This document shows, piece after piece, positions 56,293-64,000 of a stretch of DNA of 64,000 nt (the stretch's first letter is position 1; every line of letters starts with the position of its first letter). The position numbers and the translations under genes are program-made. The stretch is from JAJPHF01 sp035293805 (lineage in GTDB: Bacteria; Chloroflexota; UBA6077; JAJPHF01): NCBI GenBank assembly GCA_035293805.1, contig DATGMD010000010.1:76745-140744 (forward strand). The letters run 5' to 3'. The notes under the pieces are model-generated. The model was not told the DNA's origin. It ran no database searches and saw nothing but the letters and a program-made list of their open reading frames with translations.

Positions 56293-58281
56293 CTAACGCC
56301 GGGCGCGCAGGACGAGCTTCACGGCGTCCGCGGCAACGGTGCCCCGCGCGTCGTTGCTGAGGCTGATCTCGGCCGCGCGCCCGCCCGGGAAGCCGAACAG
56401 CCGCTCGCCTCCCAGCCGGACCCAGTCGCCGCCGCCCGTGCGCTGGTTCTGCCGCTCCTGGTACGTGCCCTCGGCGTGGACGACGGTATACGGCGCGTCA
56501 CCGGCAAGCCCGCTCACGTCCGGCCAGCGCACCCACACCTCGTACACGCCCGTCTCGCTGACGAACGGCCGCCAGCGGAAGACGCGCTCGCCTTGCCCGG
56601 CTGTGGCCGCCTCCCAGGACTCGCCGTTGATCCCCTTGCCGTCCGTGCGTCGCAGCCAGTCGCCCACGCGATCAGTCTGGCCCAGGTCCTCGTTGTCCGC
56701 CATCAGCTCGTCCGTGACGTGGAACGTGACGTTGGTCTCGTATACGGCCTGCTGGCCCAGTGGGTCGCGGCCGCGGACGTGCAGGGTGTAGTGGCCCGGC
56801 TCCAGCCCGACGAGCGCGCGGGCCGAGATCGGCCGATACGCGCCCCAGCCGGGGCCGTTGTCGGGGGGCACGATGTCGTAAGCGCCATCGCGGCGCCAGT
56901 ACTCCAGGTACGTCGAGTACATCCAGCCGGGCGCCGGCAGCCCCAGCCCGCCGGCGGTGGCGCCCAGGCGTCGCAGGCTGGTGTCCCCAGGCAGCGCGCC
57001 CGTCACGAAGACGCGCGCCGTCTGGCTCGCGCGCTCGCCGCCCAGCCGCTCGGCGATGGCCGCGCGCATATCCGGGAGCAGCCGGTACACCTCGTCGCCC
57101 GGGCACTCGGTGACCGTGAGGTCGCGGTGGCCCGCTACGTTCGCCACGTCGCGGTGCCAGATGCCATCGCTCCGCAGGAAGTCGCCCAGCGTGCTCGGGT
57201 CCACGCCGTCGCGGCGCGCGGTATACGCCAACAGATCGACCAGCCGCTCGCGCATCACGCGCGGCAGGGGCGACGCGCTGAAGTCGCCGATGAGCGCGTA
57301 ACCGACCGTCCCGTAGTTGTGGAAGAACGCGTGCCCCGCGACCACGCCCGGCGACAGGAGCTGGCGGCCATCCGACTCGCGCGCAGGCCCCCGCCCCCGC
57401 CGCCCCTCGTACACGACGCCGTCCCGCCCGATCAGGGCGTTGTAGCCGATGTCACCCCACTCCAGCTCGACCGCATGGTAATGGTAGATGGCGCGGACTT
57501 CGGCCGCGGCGTCCCGGTAATCGTTCCCCGACGCCGTATGGTGGACGACCAGCTTCTTCACCGGGACGTACATGCGCGGCCAGGTTTCCGCCCCGCCCGC
57601 ATCGAACCGCAGCGACTCGTCAGCGCCCCATTCCTCGCGCGAGCGAAACGGGAACGGGAAGCCGGCGGGACGGTCGAGCGCGGCGACCGCAAGCGCCCGC
57701 TCGGGCCCGTCGTACGGGTTGAGGTAGCTCAGCGTCAGCTGCACGAGCCGCGCGCCCGGCTCCTCGGGAAACTGCACGCGGTACTGTGCATAGCCGCCGC
57801 GCGGCACGCGCGCCAGCGCGCTGTGGCCTTCGGCGCCCGCCGCGCCCGGCCGCACGCCCGCCGCTGGGACGGCCAGCCAGGCAGACCACTCCCGCCCGTC
57901 CTCGCTCGTGCGCACCGCGAAGGCCAGCTCGCTGCTGCCCGGCCCGTCGGCTACCCAGCGCAGCCCCAGGTGCGTGGCCGCGAAGCGCAGCCGCAGCGGC
58001 GCCGACTCGTACACCGCGGCCGGCGCCGCGCCCAGCAAGGCGCCTCCTCCCGCACGCGCCAGCAGCCTGACCCCGCCCAGGCGACCGCTGCCAAGCTCGT
58101 GCGTCGCCGCGTGAACGACCCGGTCGACCAGCACCGTCCGCACCGCCGCGGCGGCACCCGCCGCGGCCGCTCGCGGGCCAAGCGCGGCCAGCGCCAGGCT
58201 CGCGGCCCCTAGGCGGCCGGCGCCGCGCAGGAACGCGCGGCGGGTTGGCCGGCAGGCGTCCGCCGGGGTGCCGTCCGTCAT
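56293..58281 (-). CDS. Tat-exported N-acetylmuramoyl-L-alanine amidase with golvesin-like C-terminal domain
   Basis: 662 residues from ATG 58281 (GGAGGAGC upstream). The Tat signal RPTRRAFLRGAGRLGAASLA is followed by a hydrophobic core and an alanine-rich cleavage region near residue 42. A beta-rich N-terminal region leads to the Amidase_2/PGRP domain (about 225-400): VPVKKLVVHHTASGNDY, YNALIGRDGVVYEGRRGRG, FFHNYGTVGYALIGDF and NVAGHRDLTVTECPGDEVYR supply the zinc histidines and cysteine. The C-terminal domain from about 560 (YEVWVRWPDVSGLAGDAPYT, VRLGGERLFGFPGGRAAEIS) resembles golvesin/xly-type sugar-binding modules. It should cleave the amide bond between MurNAc and the stem peptide outside the cell. 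It is upstream of otsB. Confidence 0.88.
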   Translation of the reverse strand: MTDGTPADACRPTRRAFLRGAGRLGAASLALAALGPRAAAAGAAAAVRTVLVDRVVHAATHELGSGRLGGVRLLARAGGGALLGAAPAAVYESAPLRLRFAATHLGLRWVADGPGSSELAFAVRTSEDGREWSAWLAVPAAGVRPGAAGAEGHSALARVPRGGYAQYRVQFPEEPGARLVQLTLSYLNPYDGPERALAVAALDRPAGFPFPFRSREEWGADESLRFDAGGAETWPRMYVPVKKLVVHHTASGNDYRDAAAEVRAIYHYHAVELEWGDIGYNALIGRDGVVYEGRRGRGPARESDGRQLLSPGVVAGHAFFHNYGTVGYALIGDFSASPLPRVMRERLVDLLAYTARRDGVDPSTLGDFLRSDGIWHRDVANVAGHRDLTVTECPGDEVYRLLPDMRAAIAERLGGERASQTARVFVTGALPGDTSLRRLGATAGGLGLPAPGWMYSTYLEYWRRDGAYDIVPPDNGPGWGAYRPISARALVGLEPGHYTLHVRGRDPLGQQAVYETNVTFHVTDELMADNEDLGQTDRVGDWLRRTDGKGINGESWEAATAGQGERVFRWRPFVSETGVYEVWVRWPDVSGLAGDAPYTVVHAEGTYQERQNQRTGGGDWVRLGGERLFGFPGGRAAEISLSNDARGTVAADAVKLVLRARR

Positions 58282-58517
58282 GTGCTCCTCCGTCCTCGGC
58301 AGTCGTCGCGCGCTCGCCGCTGGCTCCCACGTCCCAGGCAGCCTCCGCGCGAGCCGCCCAGTCCCAATGTACCCGCACGGCCGGCCGCACGCCAGCGAGC
58401 GCCGGCGGCTTCCGTGCTCCCGGCGCTGGTGGGAGCTGCCCGTCCGAACGCGGTATCGCGCGGGCACCCGACGGGCGGGATGGGCGCGAAATTTTGTCCG
58501 ACGGTTGCCCGCGGCTC

Positions 58518-58526
58518 TGCTATACT
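58518..58526 (+). promoter_or_regulatory. Extended -10 promoter of the small unknown gene
   Basis: TGCTATACT, identical to the riboflavin-operon element at 5991-5999, lies about 30 bases before the start at 58555. TTGTCC at 58494-58499 is too far (21-base spacer) to be a normal -35. Confidence 0.5.
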
Positions 58527-58554
58527 CCGCCAAAGAGCGAGGAGCGAACGCAGC

Positions 58555-58965
58555 GTGGAGCAGCAAGAGCCTCTGCCGCCTAGCCCAGCCACAGACCGCT
58601 GGAAGCGCGCGCTTGGGCGTATGCTCGACTCGCGCGGCTTCACGGTGGACGAGTGGCGTCACGCCAACCTCGCGGCTCACCGCCCGGCGCTGATCGCGAC
58701 GGTCGAGCACATCCTGGAGCGCTTGCGGCTCGAAGCCACCCAGGCCGACCTCCTCGAGCGGGATACGCTCTCGGAGGACTGGGACCCATGGCTAACCGAG
58801 CAGTACGGCGAGGAGAACGCGCGCATCCTGCGCGAGGCCAGCCCTGCCGAGATCGCCTACGGCATCCGCTGGTGCGAGATCCTGCTGGACCGGCAGCTTG
58901 ACGTCGAGGAACTCGCCACCAACCCGCCTGAGCCGGTCATCCAGTGGAGCCGAGACGTCGACTGA
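58555..58965 (+). CDS. Hypothetical protein, mainly helical
   Basis: 136 residues from GTG 58555, with GAGGAG 9 bases upstream and an extended -10 box about 30 bases upstream. The longer frame to 58282 overlaps the amidase promoter region and is not protein-like. The product is acidic and mostly helical: RWKRALGRMLDSRGFTVDEW, RPALIATVEHILERLRLEAT, DWDPWLTEQYGEENARILRE and AYGIRWCEILLDRQLDVEEL. There is one cysteine and no signal peptide or TM segment. I do not recognise the family. It is convergent with the histidine kinase gene, 61 bases apart. Confidence 0.65.
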   Translation: MEQQEPLPPSPATDRWKRALGRMLDSRGFTVDEWRHANLAAHRPALIATVEHILERLRLEATQADLLERDTLSEDWDPWLTEQYGEENARILREASPAEIAYGIRWCEILLDRQLDVEELATNPPEPVIQWSRDVD

Positions 58966-59026
58966 GCCGCCAATCGCGCGCCGCGCCGCCTGGCGCCTCT
59001 CGCCCTCCCCGCCGCGCGCCCCGCGT

Positions 59027-62000
59027 TTAGACCGTGCAGCGCGCACGGAAGGCCCGCAGCGCCGCGAGCGTCGTCTCAAACGCCGCGTCGAATGCCGCCA
59101 GCAGGTGCCGGTCGTCCCCCAGCGTGCCCCCGCGCGCCAGCGCCTCCAGGCGCCCGCAGGCGGCCTCCAGCTCCCGCGCGCCGATGCTTCCCGCCTCGCC
59201 CTTGAGCAGATGCGCCGCCTGGCGCAGCGCCGCCGCGTCCCGCGCCATGAGCGCCGTGCGCACCGCCTGCCCCCGCGCCGCGGCTTCCCCCGCGAACTGG
59301 TCGATCAGCTCGGCCACGACGTCCGGCTCGCCCGACGCCAGCTCGGTCAGAACCGTCTCGTCCAGCGTCACGGGAGCGCCGCCGCTCGGCGTGAGCGCAG
59401 CGCTTCCTGCAGCGAGCGGCGGATCGGGGCTCCGCAGCCAACGCTCCAGGGCCTGTTGTAGCTCCTCCACCCGGACCGGCTTCGAGATGTACCCATCCAT
59501 GCCCGCGGCCAGGCAACGCTCGCGGTCGCCCTCCATCGCGTTGCCGGTCATCGCGATGATCGGTATATGGCGCGCCCCGCCTTCGCGCCGCCGGATCTCG
59601 ACGCTTGCCTCGAAGCCGTCCATGTCCGGCATTTGGCAGTCCATGAGCACGGCCGCGTAGGGAATCCGCGCCAGCGAGTCGATCGCCTCCAGGCCGTTCG
59701 CCACTGCGTCCGCTCGATATCCAAGCCGCCGCAGCATGCCGAGCGCCACCTGCTGATTGATCGCCGAGTCCTCGACGACCAGAATCCGGGTGGCCGCAGC
59801 CGCCGCCGGGGCTGGCGGCAGGTCGGCCGCCGGCAGCGGGACCGGCTGGCTCGGGAGCCTGTCCGTGCCCCTCGGCGCACCCGAGCTGGCTGCCACGTCC
59901 CCACGCAGCACCTCGCTCAGTACGGCGAAGAGCTGCGCCTGCCGCACGGGCTTGGTCAGCGCCGCCGCGATGCCCGCCGCCGTCTCCTCCTGACGGTTGC
60001 CCCGGCCCAGCGACGTGAGCAGCACCAGCCGCGTCGCGGCCGTGGCCGGATCGGCCTTGATCCGACGTGCTAGCTCCAGCCCGTCCATCCCCGGCATCTG
60101 CATGTCTAGGATCGCCAGGGCGTACGGCGCGCCGTCCTGCGCGGCCGCCCCGATCAGGGCCAGCCCGCGCGGGCCGTCCTCGGCGCCCTCGCTCACCACC
60201 CCGCAGCTCGCGAGCTGCTCCGCCAGGATGCGGCGATTCGTTGCGTTGTCGTCCACCACTAGCGCGCGTACGCCGCTGAGGTCTGGGTGCCCGCCGGGCG
60301 AGCCCCCGCTCGCGGCCGCCAGCTCGAAACGCGCCGTGAACCAGAAGGTGCTGCCCTGGCCCGGCGCGCTGTCCATGCCGATCTCGCCGTGCATCAGCTC
60401 GACGAGCCGCTTGCAGATGACGAGACCCAGCCCCGTCCCGCCATACTTGCGGGTAGTCGAGCTGTCCGCCTGGGTAAAGGCCTGGAATAGCCGCGCCTGC
60501 ACCTCCGACGAGATGCCGATGCCGGTATCGCGCACCGTGAACCGCGCTACAGCGCCGTGCGGCGTCGTCTCCACTACCCGCGCGTCCACGACGACCTCGC
60601 CCTCGTGGGTAAACTTCACGGCATTACCCACGAGGTTGAACAGTATCTGCCGCAGGCGGCCCGGATCGCCGCGCAGCGCCCGCGGCACGTCCGCGTGGAC
60701 CTGCGCCGCCAGCTCCAGCCCCTTCGCATGTGCCTGCGGCGCGAGCAGGCCCACCACGTCCTCGACGACCTCGCGCACGTCGAGGTCGATGATCTCCAGG
60801 TCCAGGCGACCCGCCTCGATCTTCGAGAAGTCGAGGATGTCGTTGATGATGGCCAGCAGTGCCTCGCCGGAGCGGCGTACCGTCTCGGCATACTCGCGCT
60901 GCTCCGGCCCCAGCCGGGTATCCAGCAGCAGGCCGGCCATGCCGATCACGCCGTTCATCGGAGTGCGCAACTCGTGGCTGACCATTGAGACGAACTCGTC
61001 CTTCATCTTCTCCAGCGCGCGGCGTTCCGTGATGTCCCTAAACGCCACGACCGCGCCGCCGATAGCTCCGTCGTTCCGCAGCGGCGTGCTCACGTACTCG
61101 ACCGGGAAAGCGCTGCCGTCCTTGCGGTGGTAGAGGTCGTCCGTCACGTAGTGGACGCCGCCGTCCCGTAGCGTGGCGGTGATCGGCGACTCCTCCCAGG
61201 CGTAGGCGGCGCCCCGCACCGTGGCGGGCCGCACCACGTCGTGCAGCCGCCGGCCCATCAGCTCGTCCACGCCGTAGCCGAGCAGCGTGGCCGCCGCCGG
61301 GTTGATGAACGTCGTGCGGCCCTCCCGGTCCACTCCGAAGATACCCTCGCCCGCCGAGTTCAGAATGGACTCGTTCAGCTGCACTGTCGCCTGGAGCTGC
61401 TCGGCCATCGCGTCAAACGCGATGCCCAGCTCACCCAGCTCGTCCGAGCCGCGGATGCCCGCCCGGTGCGCCCAGTCGCCGCGCGCCCAGCGCCCCGCAG
61501 CGGCCATCAGCGCCTGACGGCGCGCCGCGAGCGCGCGCCACAACAGGTACACCAGGATGAAGCTGGCGGCGGCGATCGCCGCGCTCAGGACGATACGCCA
61601 GTTGCGCTCCGCCTGGATTGGCCCGAGCACGGGCGCGCTCGGCAGGTCCACCAAGACGACCCAGGGCGTGCGATTGACGTCGTCCCAGCCGCGCAGGAAC
61701 TCTTGGCCGGCCCCGCGGGTGAAGCCGCCGCGCACCGGTTTCGCGCCGCCGGGCGCCGCGGCGCTTTCGTCGTAGAGCGTCGGGCGTCGCTGCCCGATCC
61801 GGGCAAGCTGGTCGGCGCTCAGCACGCTGTCGTTGACCCCGCCGACGTCACGTCCCTGGAGCACTCGGCCATCGCGGCTGTCCAGGAGCACGACGGTGCT
61901 CCCAACCGGGAGTGGCCCGTCGGTCCAGACCACGGGCAGCGGGCCTAGCTTCAACTCCGCCAGCAGGTAGCCCTGTGTCTCGGCGGCGCCCTCGGCCTTC

Positions 62001-62548
62001 ACGGGGAGCAGGATCGGCAAGACGGGATTGTTGTCGGGGCTCGCTTGGGGCTGGTTCGACACCGTCAGGGGGGCTCCCGCCATCACCTCCCGCACGAACG
62101 GCGCGTCGGGCAGCACGGGCCGCGCGCTCCCAGGCTGGTAGTTCGATCCTCCGTGGCTCTGAGAGTCCGGCGTGAAGTACGTCAGCGCGTTCAGCGGCGG
62201 GTAGGTGAGAGCGCGCAGGATCGCGTCGCGGTCGGCGTCCGTGCCGTCCCAGAACAGGGGGTAGCGGGCTAGCGTGCGCGAGAGCTGCTGCGCGCTGTCC
62301 AGCGCGGTGGCGACTTCGTTCGCGGCGATCCGCGCCGCCGAGGCCGCGCTCTCGATGGCGCGCCCCTCGGCCGCGGTCTCCTGATCGCGCGCGTATTGCA
62401 CCGACGCGACCAACGGGGCAACAGTGGCGACGAAGAACAGAAGCAGGATCTTCCCGGCCACCGACGCTATGGCCCGCCGCACCGGCCCGAGCGGGCGGTC
62501 CGGGTGGCCGTCAGGCCGACGCGCCGAACTGGGGGCCTGACCGCTCAT
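59027..62548 (-). CDS. Hybrid sensor histidine kinase with PAS, two receiver domains and HPt
   Basis: 1173 residues. TM1 (about 32-52) and TM2 (318-337) bracket a periplasmic sensor of about 265 residues, probably Cache-like. Then HAMP (338-390), PAS (about 392-505, FGVDREGRTTFINPAAATLL), HisKA with H525 in VSMVSHELRTPMNG, HATPase (NLVGNAVKFTHEGE, DTGIGIS, GTGLGLVICKR), receiver 1 with D815 (ILDMQMPG), receiver 2 with D970 (LMDCQMPD) and HPt with H1113 (AAHLLKGEAGS). All phosphorelay residues are present, as in BarA/TorS-like hybrids, plus one extra receiver. The partner response regulator is not in the window. A TACAAT box on this strand at 62615-62610 is a possible -10. The signal sensed is unknown. 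Confidence 0.93.
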   Translation of the reverse strand: MSGQAPSSARRPDGHPDRPLGPVRRAIASVAGKILLLFFVATVAPLVASVQYARDQETAAEGRAIESAASAARIAANEVATALDSAQQLSRTLARYPLFWDGTDADRDAILRALTYPPLNALTYFTPDSQSHGGSNYQPGSARPVLPDAPFVREVMAGAPLTVSNQPQASPDNNPVLPILLPVKAEGAAETQGYLLAELKLGPLPVVWTDGPLPVGSTVVLLDSRDGRVLQGRDVGGVNDSVLSADQLARIGQRRPTLYDESAAAPGGAKPVRGGFTRGAGQEFLRGWDDVNRTPWVVLVDLPSAPVLGPIQAERNWRIVLSAAIAAASFILVYLLWRALAARRQALMAAAGRWARGDWAHRAGIRGSDELGELGIAFDAMAEQLQATVQLNESILNSAGEGIFGVDREGRTTFINPAAATLLGYGVDELMGRRLHDVVRPATVRGAAYAWEESPITATLRDGGVHYVTDDLYHRKDGSAFPVEYVSTPLRNDGAIGGAVVAFRDITERRALEKMKDEFVSMVSHELRTPMNGVIGMAGLLLDTRLGPEQREYAETVRRSGEALLAIINDILDFSKIEAGRLDLEIIDLDVREVVEDVVGLLAPQAHAKGLELAAQVHADVPRALRGDPGRLRQILFNLVGNAVKFTHEGEVVVDARVVETTPHGAVARFTVRDTGIGISSEVQARLFQAFTQADSSTTRKYGGTGLGLVICKRLVELMHGEIGMDSAPGQGSTFWFTARFELAAASGGSPGGHPDLSGVRALVVDDNATNRRILAEQLASCGVVSEGAEDGPRGLALIGAAAQDGAPYALAILDMQMPGMDGLELARRIKADPATAATRLVLLTSLGRGNRQEETAAGIAAALTKPVRQAQLFAVLSEVLRGDVAASSGAPRGTDRLPSQPVPLPAADLPPAPAAAAATRILVVEDSAINQQVALGMLRRLGYRADAVANGLEAIDSLARIPYAAVLMDCQMPDMDGFEASVEIRRREGGARHIPIIAMTGNAMEGDRERCLAAGMDGYISKPVRVEELQQALERWLRSPDPPLAAGSAALTPSGGAPVTLDETVLTELASGEPDVVAELIDQFAGEAAARGQAVRTALMARDAAALRQAAHLLKGEAGSIGARELEAACGRLEALARGGTLGDDRHLLAAFDAAFETTLAALRAFRARCTV

Positions 62549-62770
62549 CGACTAGCCAATCACGGGGCTGGCCGCGACTACCGCGACGGCAGCTTGCTTC
62601 ATACCTCCGATTGTAAGGATTCCCGGATTTTCGAGCACCCTGCCAGAACGTCCCGGCCAGGGGCGGAGACTGCCCGGCAGGACCCTCCGCGCGGCGCAAC
62701 CGCTGAATCCGCTGGCGCCGACGCACCTCGCCGCCAGCAACCTGTTTACCGGATGACCCCGGGCAGGTGT

Positions 62771-64000
62771 CTAGGGCTTTTCACTGCTCTAGTGAGATGG
62801 TAGAACAAGCGTCACCGAAGGGAGGTGGCGCGCGATGGAGTGGGGCGAGCCGGTCCATCCGCAGAGTGTGTTAGCGCGGCTACGGACGCTGCCGGATCCG
62901 CGGCGGCGGCAGGGACGACGGTATCCGCTCGCCGCCATCGTCGGGATGCTGCTCCTAGCGGCGATGCATGGGGAAACGTCGGTGCGCGGGATGTGGCTGT
63001 GGGGGTGCGTGCGCTGGGACGCTCTCTGGGAGCCGCTGGGGTTCTGGACGCCGCAGCGCCCCCCGACGCTGACGACAGTGTGGGGGCTGCTCGCCCGGCT
63101 CGATGCCGTGAGCCTGGATCGGCTGCTCAGCGCCTGGTCGAGCGGCGGGGTGGGGGAGACAGACATCGCGCTCAGTGTCGATGGCAAATGGCTGCGCGGC
63201 ACCCGCCGGGCCGGCCAGCCGGCGCGGAAGGTGGTCGAACTCGTCAGTCACGAGCGCGCGGTCGTGCTGGGGCAACGCGAAGCGCCCCGCGGCGATGAAC
63301 TGGCGGCGGCGCTCGCCCTGCTGCGGGAAGTGCCGCTCCGGGATCGCGTGGTCACGATGGACGCGGGCTTGCTACAGCGGTCGGTGCTGGAGGTCATTGT
63401 GGCGCATGGCGGCGCCTACCTGGGCGTGCTCAAAGCGAATCAGCCGGGCGTCGCGGAGGCGGTGACCACCTGGCTCCAGGAGGAGCTTTCCCCCCCTGGA
63501 GCAGGCGCCGGTCCCGGCGTATGAAAGCTGGACCAAAGCGCATGGGCGGCTGGAACACCGGGCGGTGTGGGTGCTGGCCGCCGGAGAGCTGGGCCCCTAT
63601 CTGGCGCGCGAATTCGGGTGGCCCGACGTGCAGCAAGTCGGCTGGGTGCGCCGCCGCTGGCGGCGGCTGAACGAGGCGCGGTGGCGGGGGGACGAAACGC
63701 GGGTGTGGATCACCAATCTCCCCAGTAGCCGCGTCGGACCTGCCGAGCTGGCCCGCCTGCTGCGCGGCCACTGGACCATCGAAAATCCGGTGCACTGGGT
63801 GCGGGACGTAAGTTGGCAGGAAGATCGCGGCCATGGCCGCGCGGTCGGCGTCGGGCTGGCCACCCTCCGCAACACTGCGCTCAACGTGCTACGTCGGCGC
63901 GGCTTCGTGTTCCTGCCCGACGCGCGCCGCTGGCTGGCCGCTCAAGTCGATGGCGGCTTGCCGCTGCTCACTCGCTCGTTAGAGCAGTGAATAGCCCTAG
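62771..64000 (+). mobile_element. ISAs1-family insertion sequence, about 1.23 kb
   Basis: The left end reads CTAGGGCTTTTCACTGCTCT from 62771; the reverse complement of the window's last bases reads CTAGGGCTATTCACTGCTCT. These terminal inverted repeats match at 20 of 21 positions. Between them lies one frameshifted transposase gene. The length is typical for ISAs1. The target duplication cannot be checked because the right flank lies beyond the window. Confidence 0.88.
62835..63990 (+). pseudogene. ISAs1-family transposase, frameshifted
   Basis: The first part (62835-63524, ATG with GGGAGG upstream) encodes the N-terminal region and two catalytic aspartates, in LSVDGKWLRGTRRAGQP and VVTMDAGLLQ. 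The second part, in the +1 frame, continues as PLEQAPVPAYESWTKAHGRL and carries ITNLPSSRVGPAELARLLRG and HWTIENPVHWVRDVSWQEDR with the expected glutamate, ending at 63990. The break is at a run of seven C (63490-63496); one C fewer would restore a single frame of about 384 residues, the normal size. It is therefore a mutation, a sequencing slip or, less likely, programmed slippage. Confidence 0.85.

Overview
The window is GC-rich (roughly 70%) bacterial chromosome with dense coding on both strands, many GTG starts and strong Shine-Dalgarno sites. Gene content points to Chloroflexota, probably Thermomicrobia-like: a Tat-exported PGRP-type amidase with a golvesin-like C-terminus, nuo genes outside a full complex I operon, a MurE without the meso-DAP arginine, NMT1/SsuA-type binding proteins and extended -10 promoters. 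This assignment is an inference.

Layout. 1-5.95 kb: polysaccharide genes (O-antigen ligase cut by the window edge, flippase-like membrane protein, four-helix-bundle protein, three GT4 glycosyltransferases). 5.99-9.97 kb: an FMN riboswitch with its intrinsic terminator, then ribD-ribE-ribBA-ribH. 10-17.6 kb: housekeeping genes (plsY, gpsA, murE, an unknown gene, uvrC, a monofunctional transglycosylase, rph) and then tRNA-Asp.

17.7-30.55 kb looks like a metabolic island. The last 26 bp of the tRNA-Asp region is repeated perfectly at 30523-30548, next to a terminator-like hairpin. A serine-recombinase C-terminal remnant sits just inside the tRNA end. The cargo is a LysR regulator with a divergent palindromic promoter, a gentisate-dioxygenase-like bicupin, a RidA protein, two ACMSD-type amidohydrolases, an isochorismatase-fold hydrolase, a molybdenum hydroxylase large subunit without its partners, and three orphan ABC-type binding proteins. 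My working model is uptake and ring cleavage of an amino-substituted aromatic or N-heterocyclic compound. The substrate cannot be read from the sequence.

30.6-43.4 kb: a 55-codon small ORF with a strong RBS, a truncated VOC protein, a BNR-repeat protein, an MFS exporter, a TehA/SLAC1 transporter, a thioesterase, metH, glgX and a radical SAM protein. 43.4-62.5 kb: a PadR regulator, nuoD and nuoI, dxs, glycerate 2-kinase, the lysine/DAP genes dapA-asd-dapB, pnp with a long attenuator-like leader, otsB, a peptidoglycan amidase, a small unknown gene and a large hybrid histidine kinase. 62.77-64.0 kb: an ISAs1-family insertion sequence with both terminal inverted repeats and a frameshifted transposase.

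How they fit: the core genes supply flavins, lipids, cell wall, lysine, isoprenoids and storage sugars. The island adds a regulated, apparently imported catabolic function. All calls come from reading the sequence; no database search was run.
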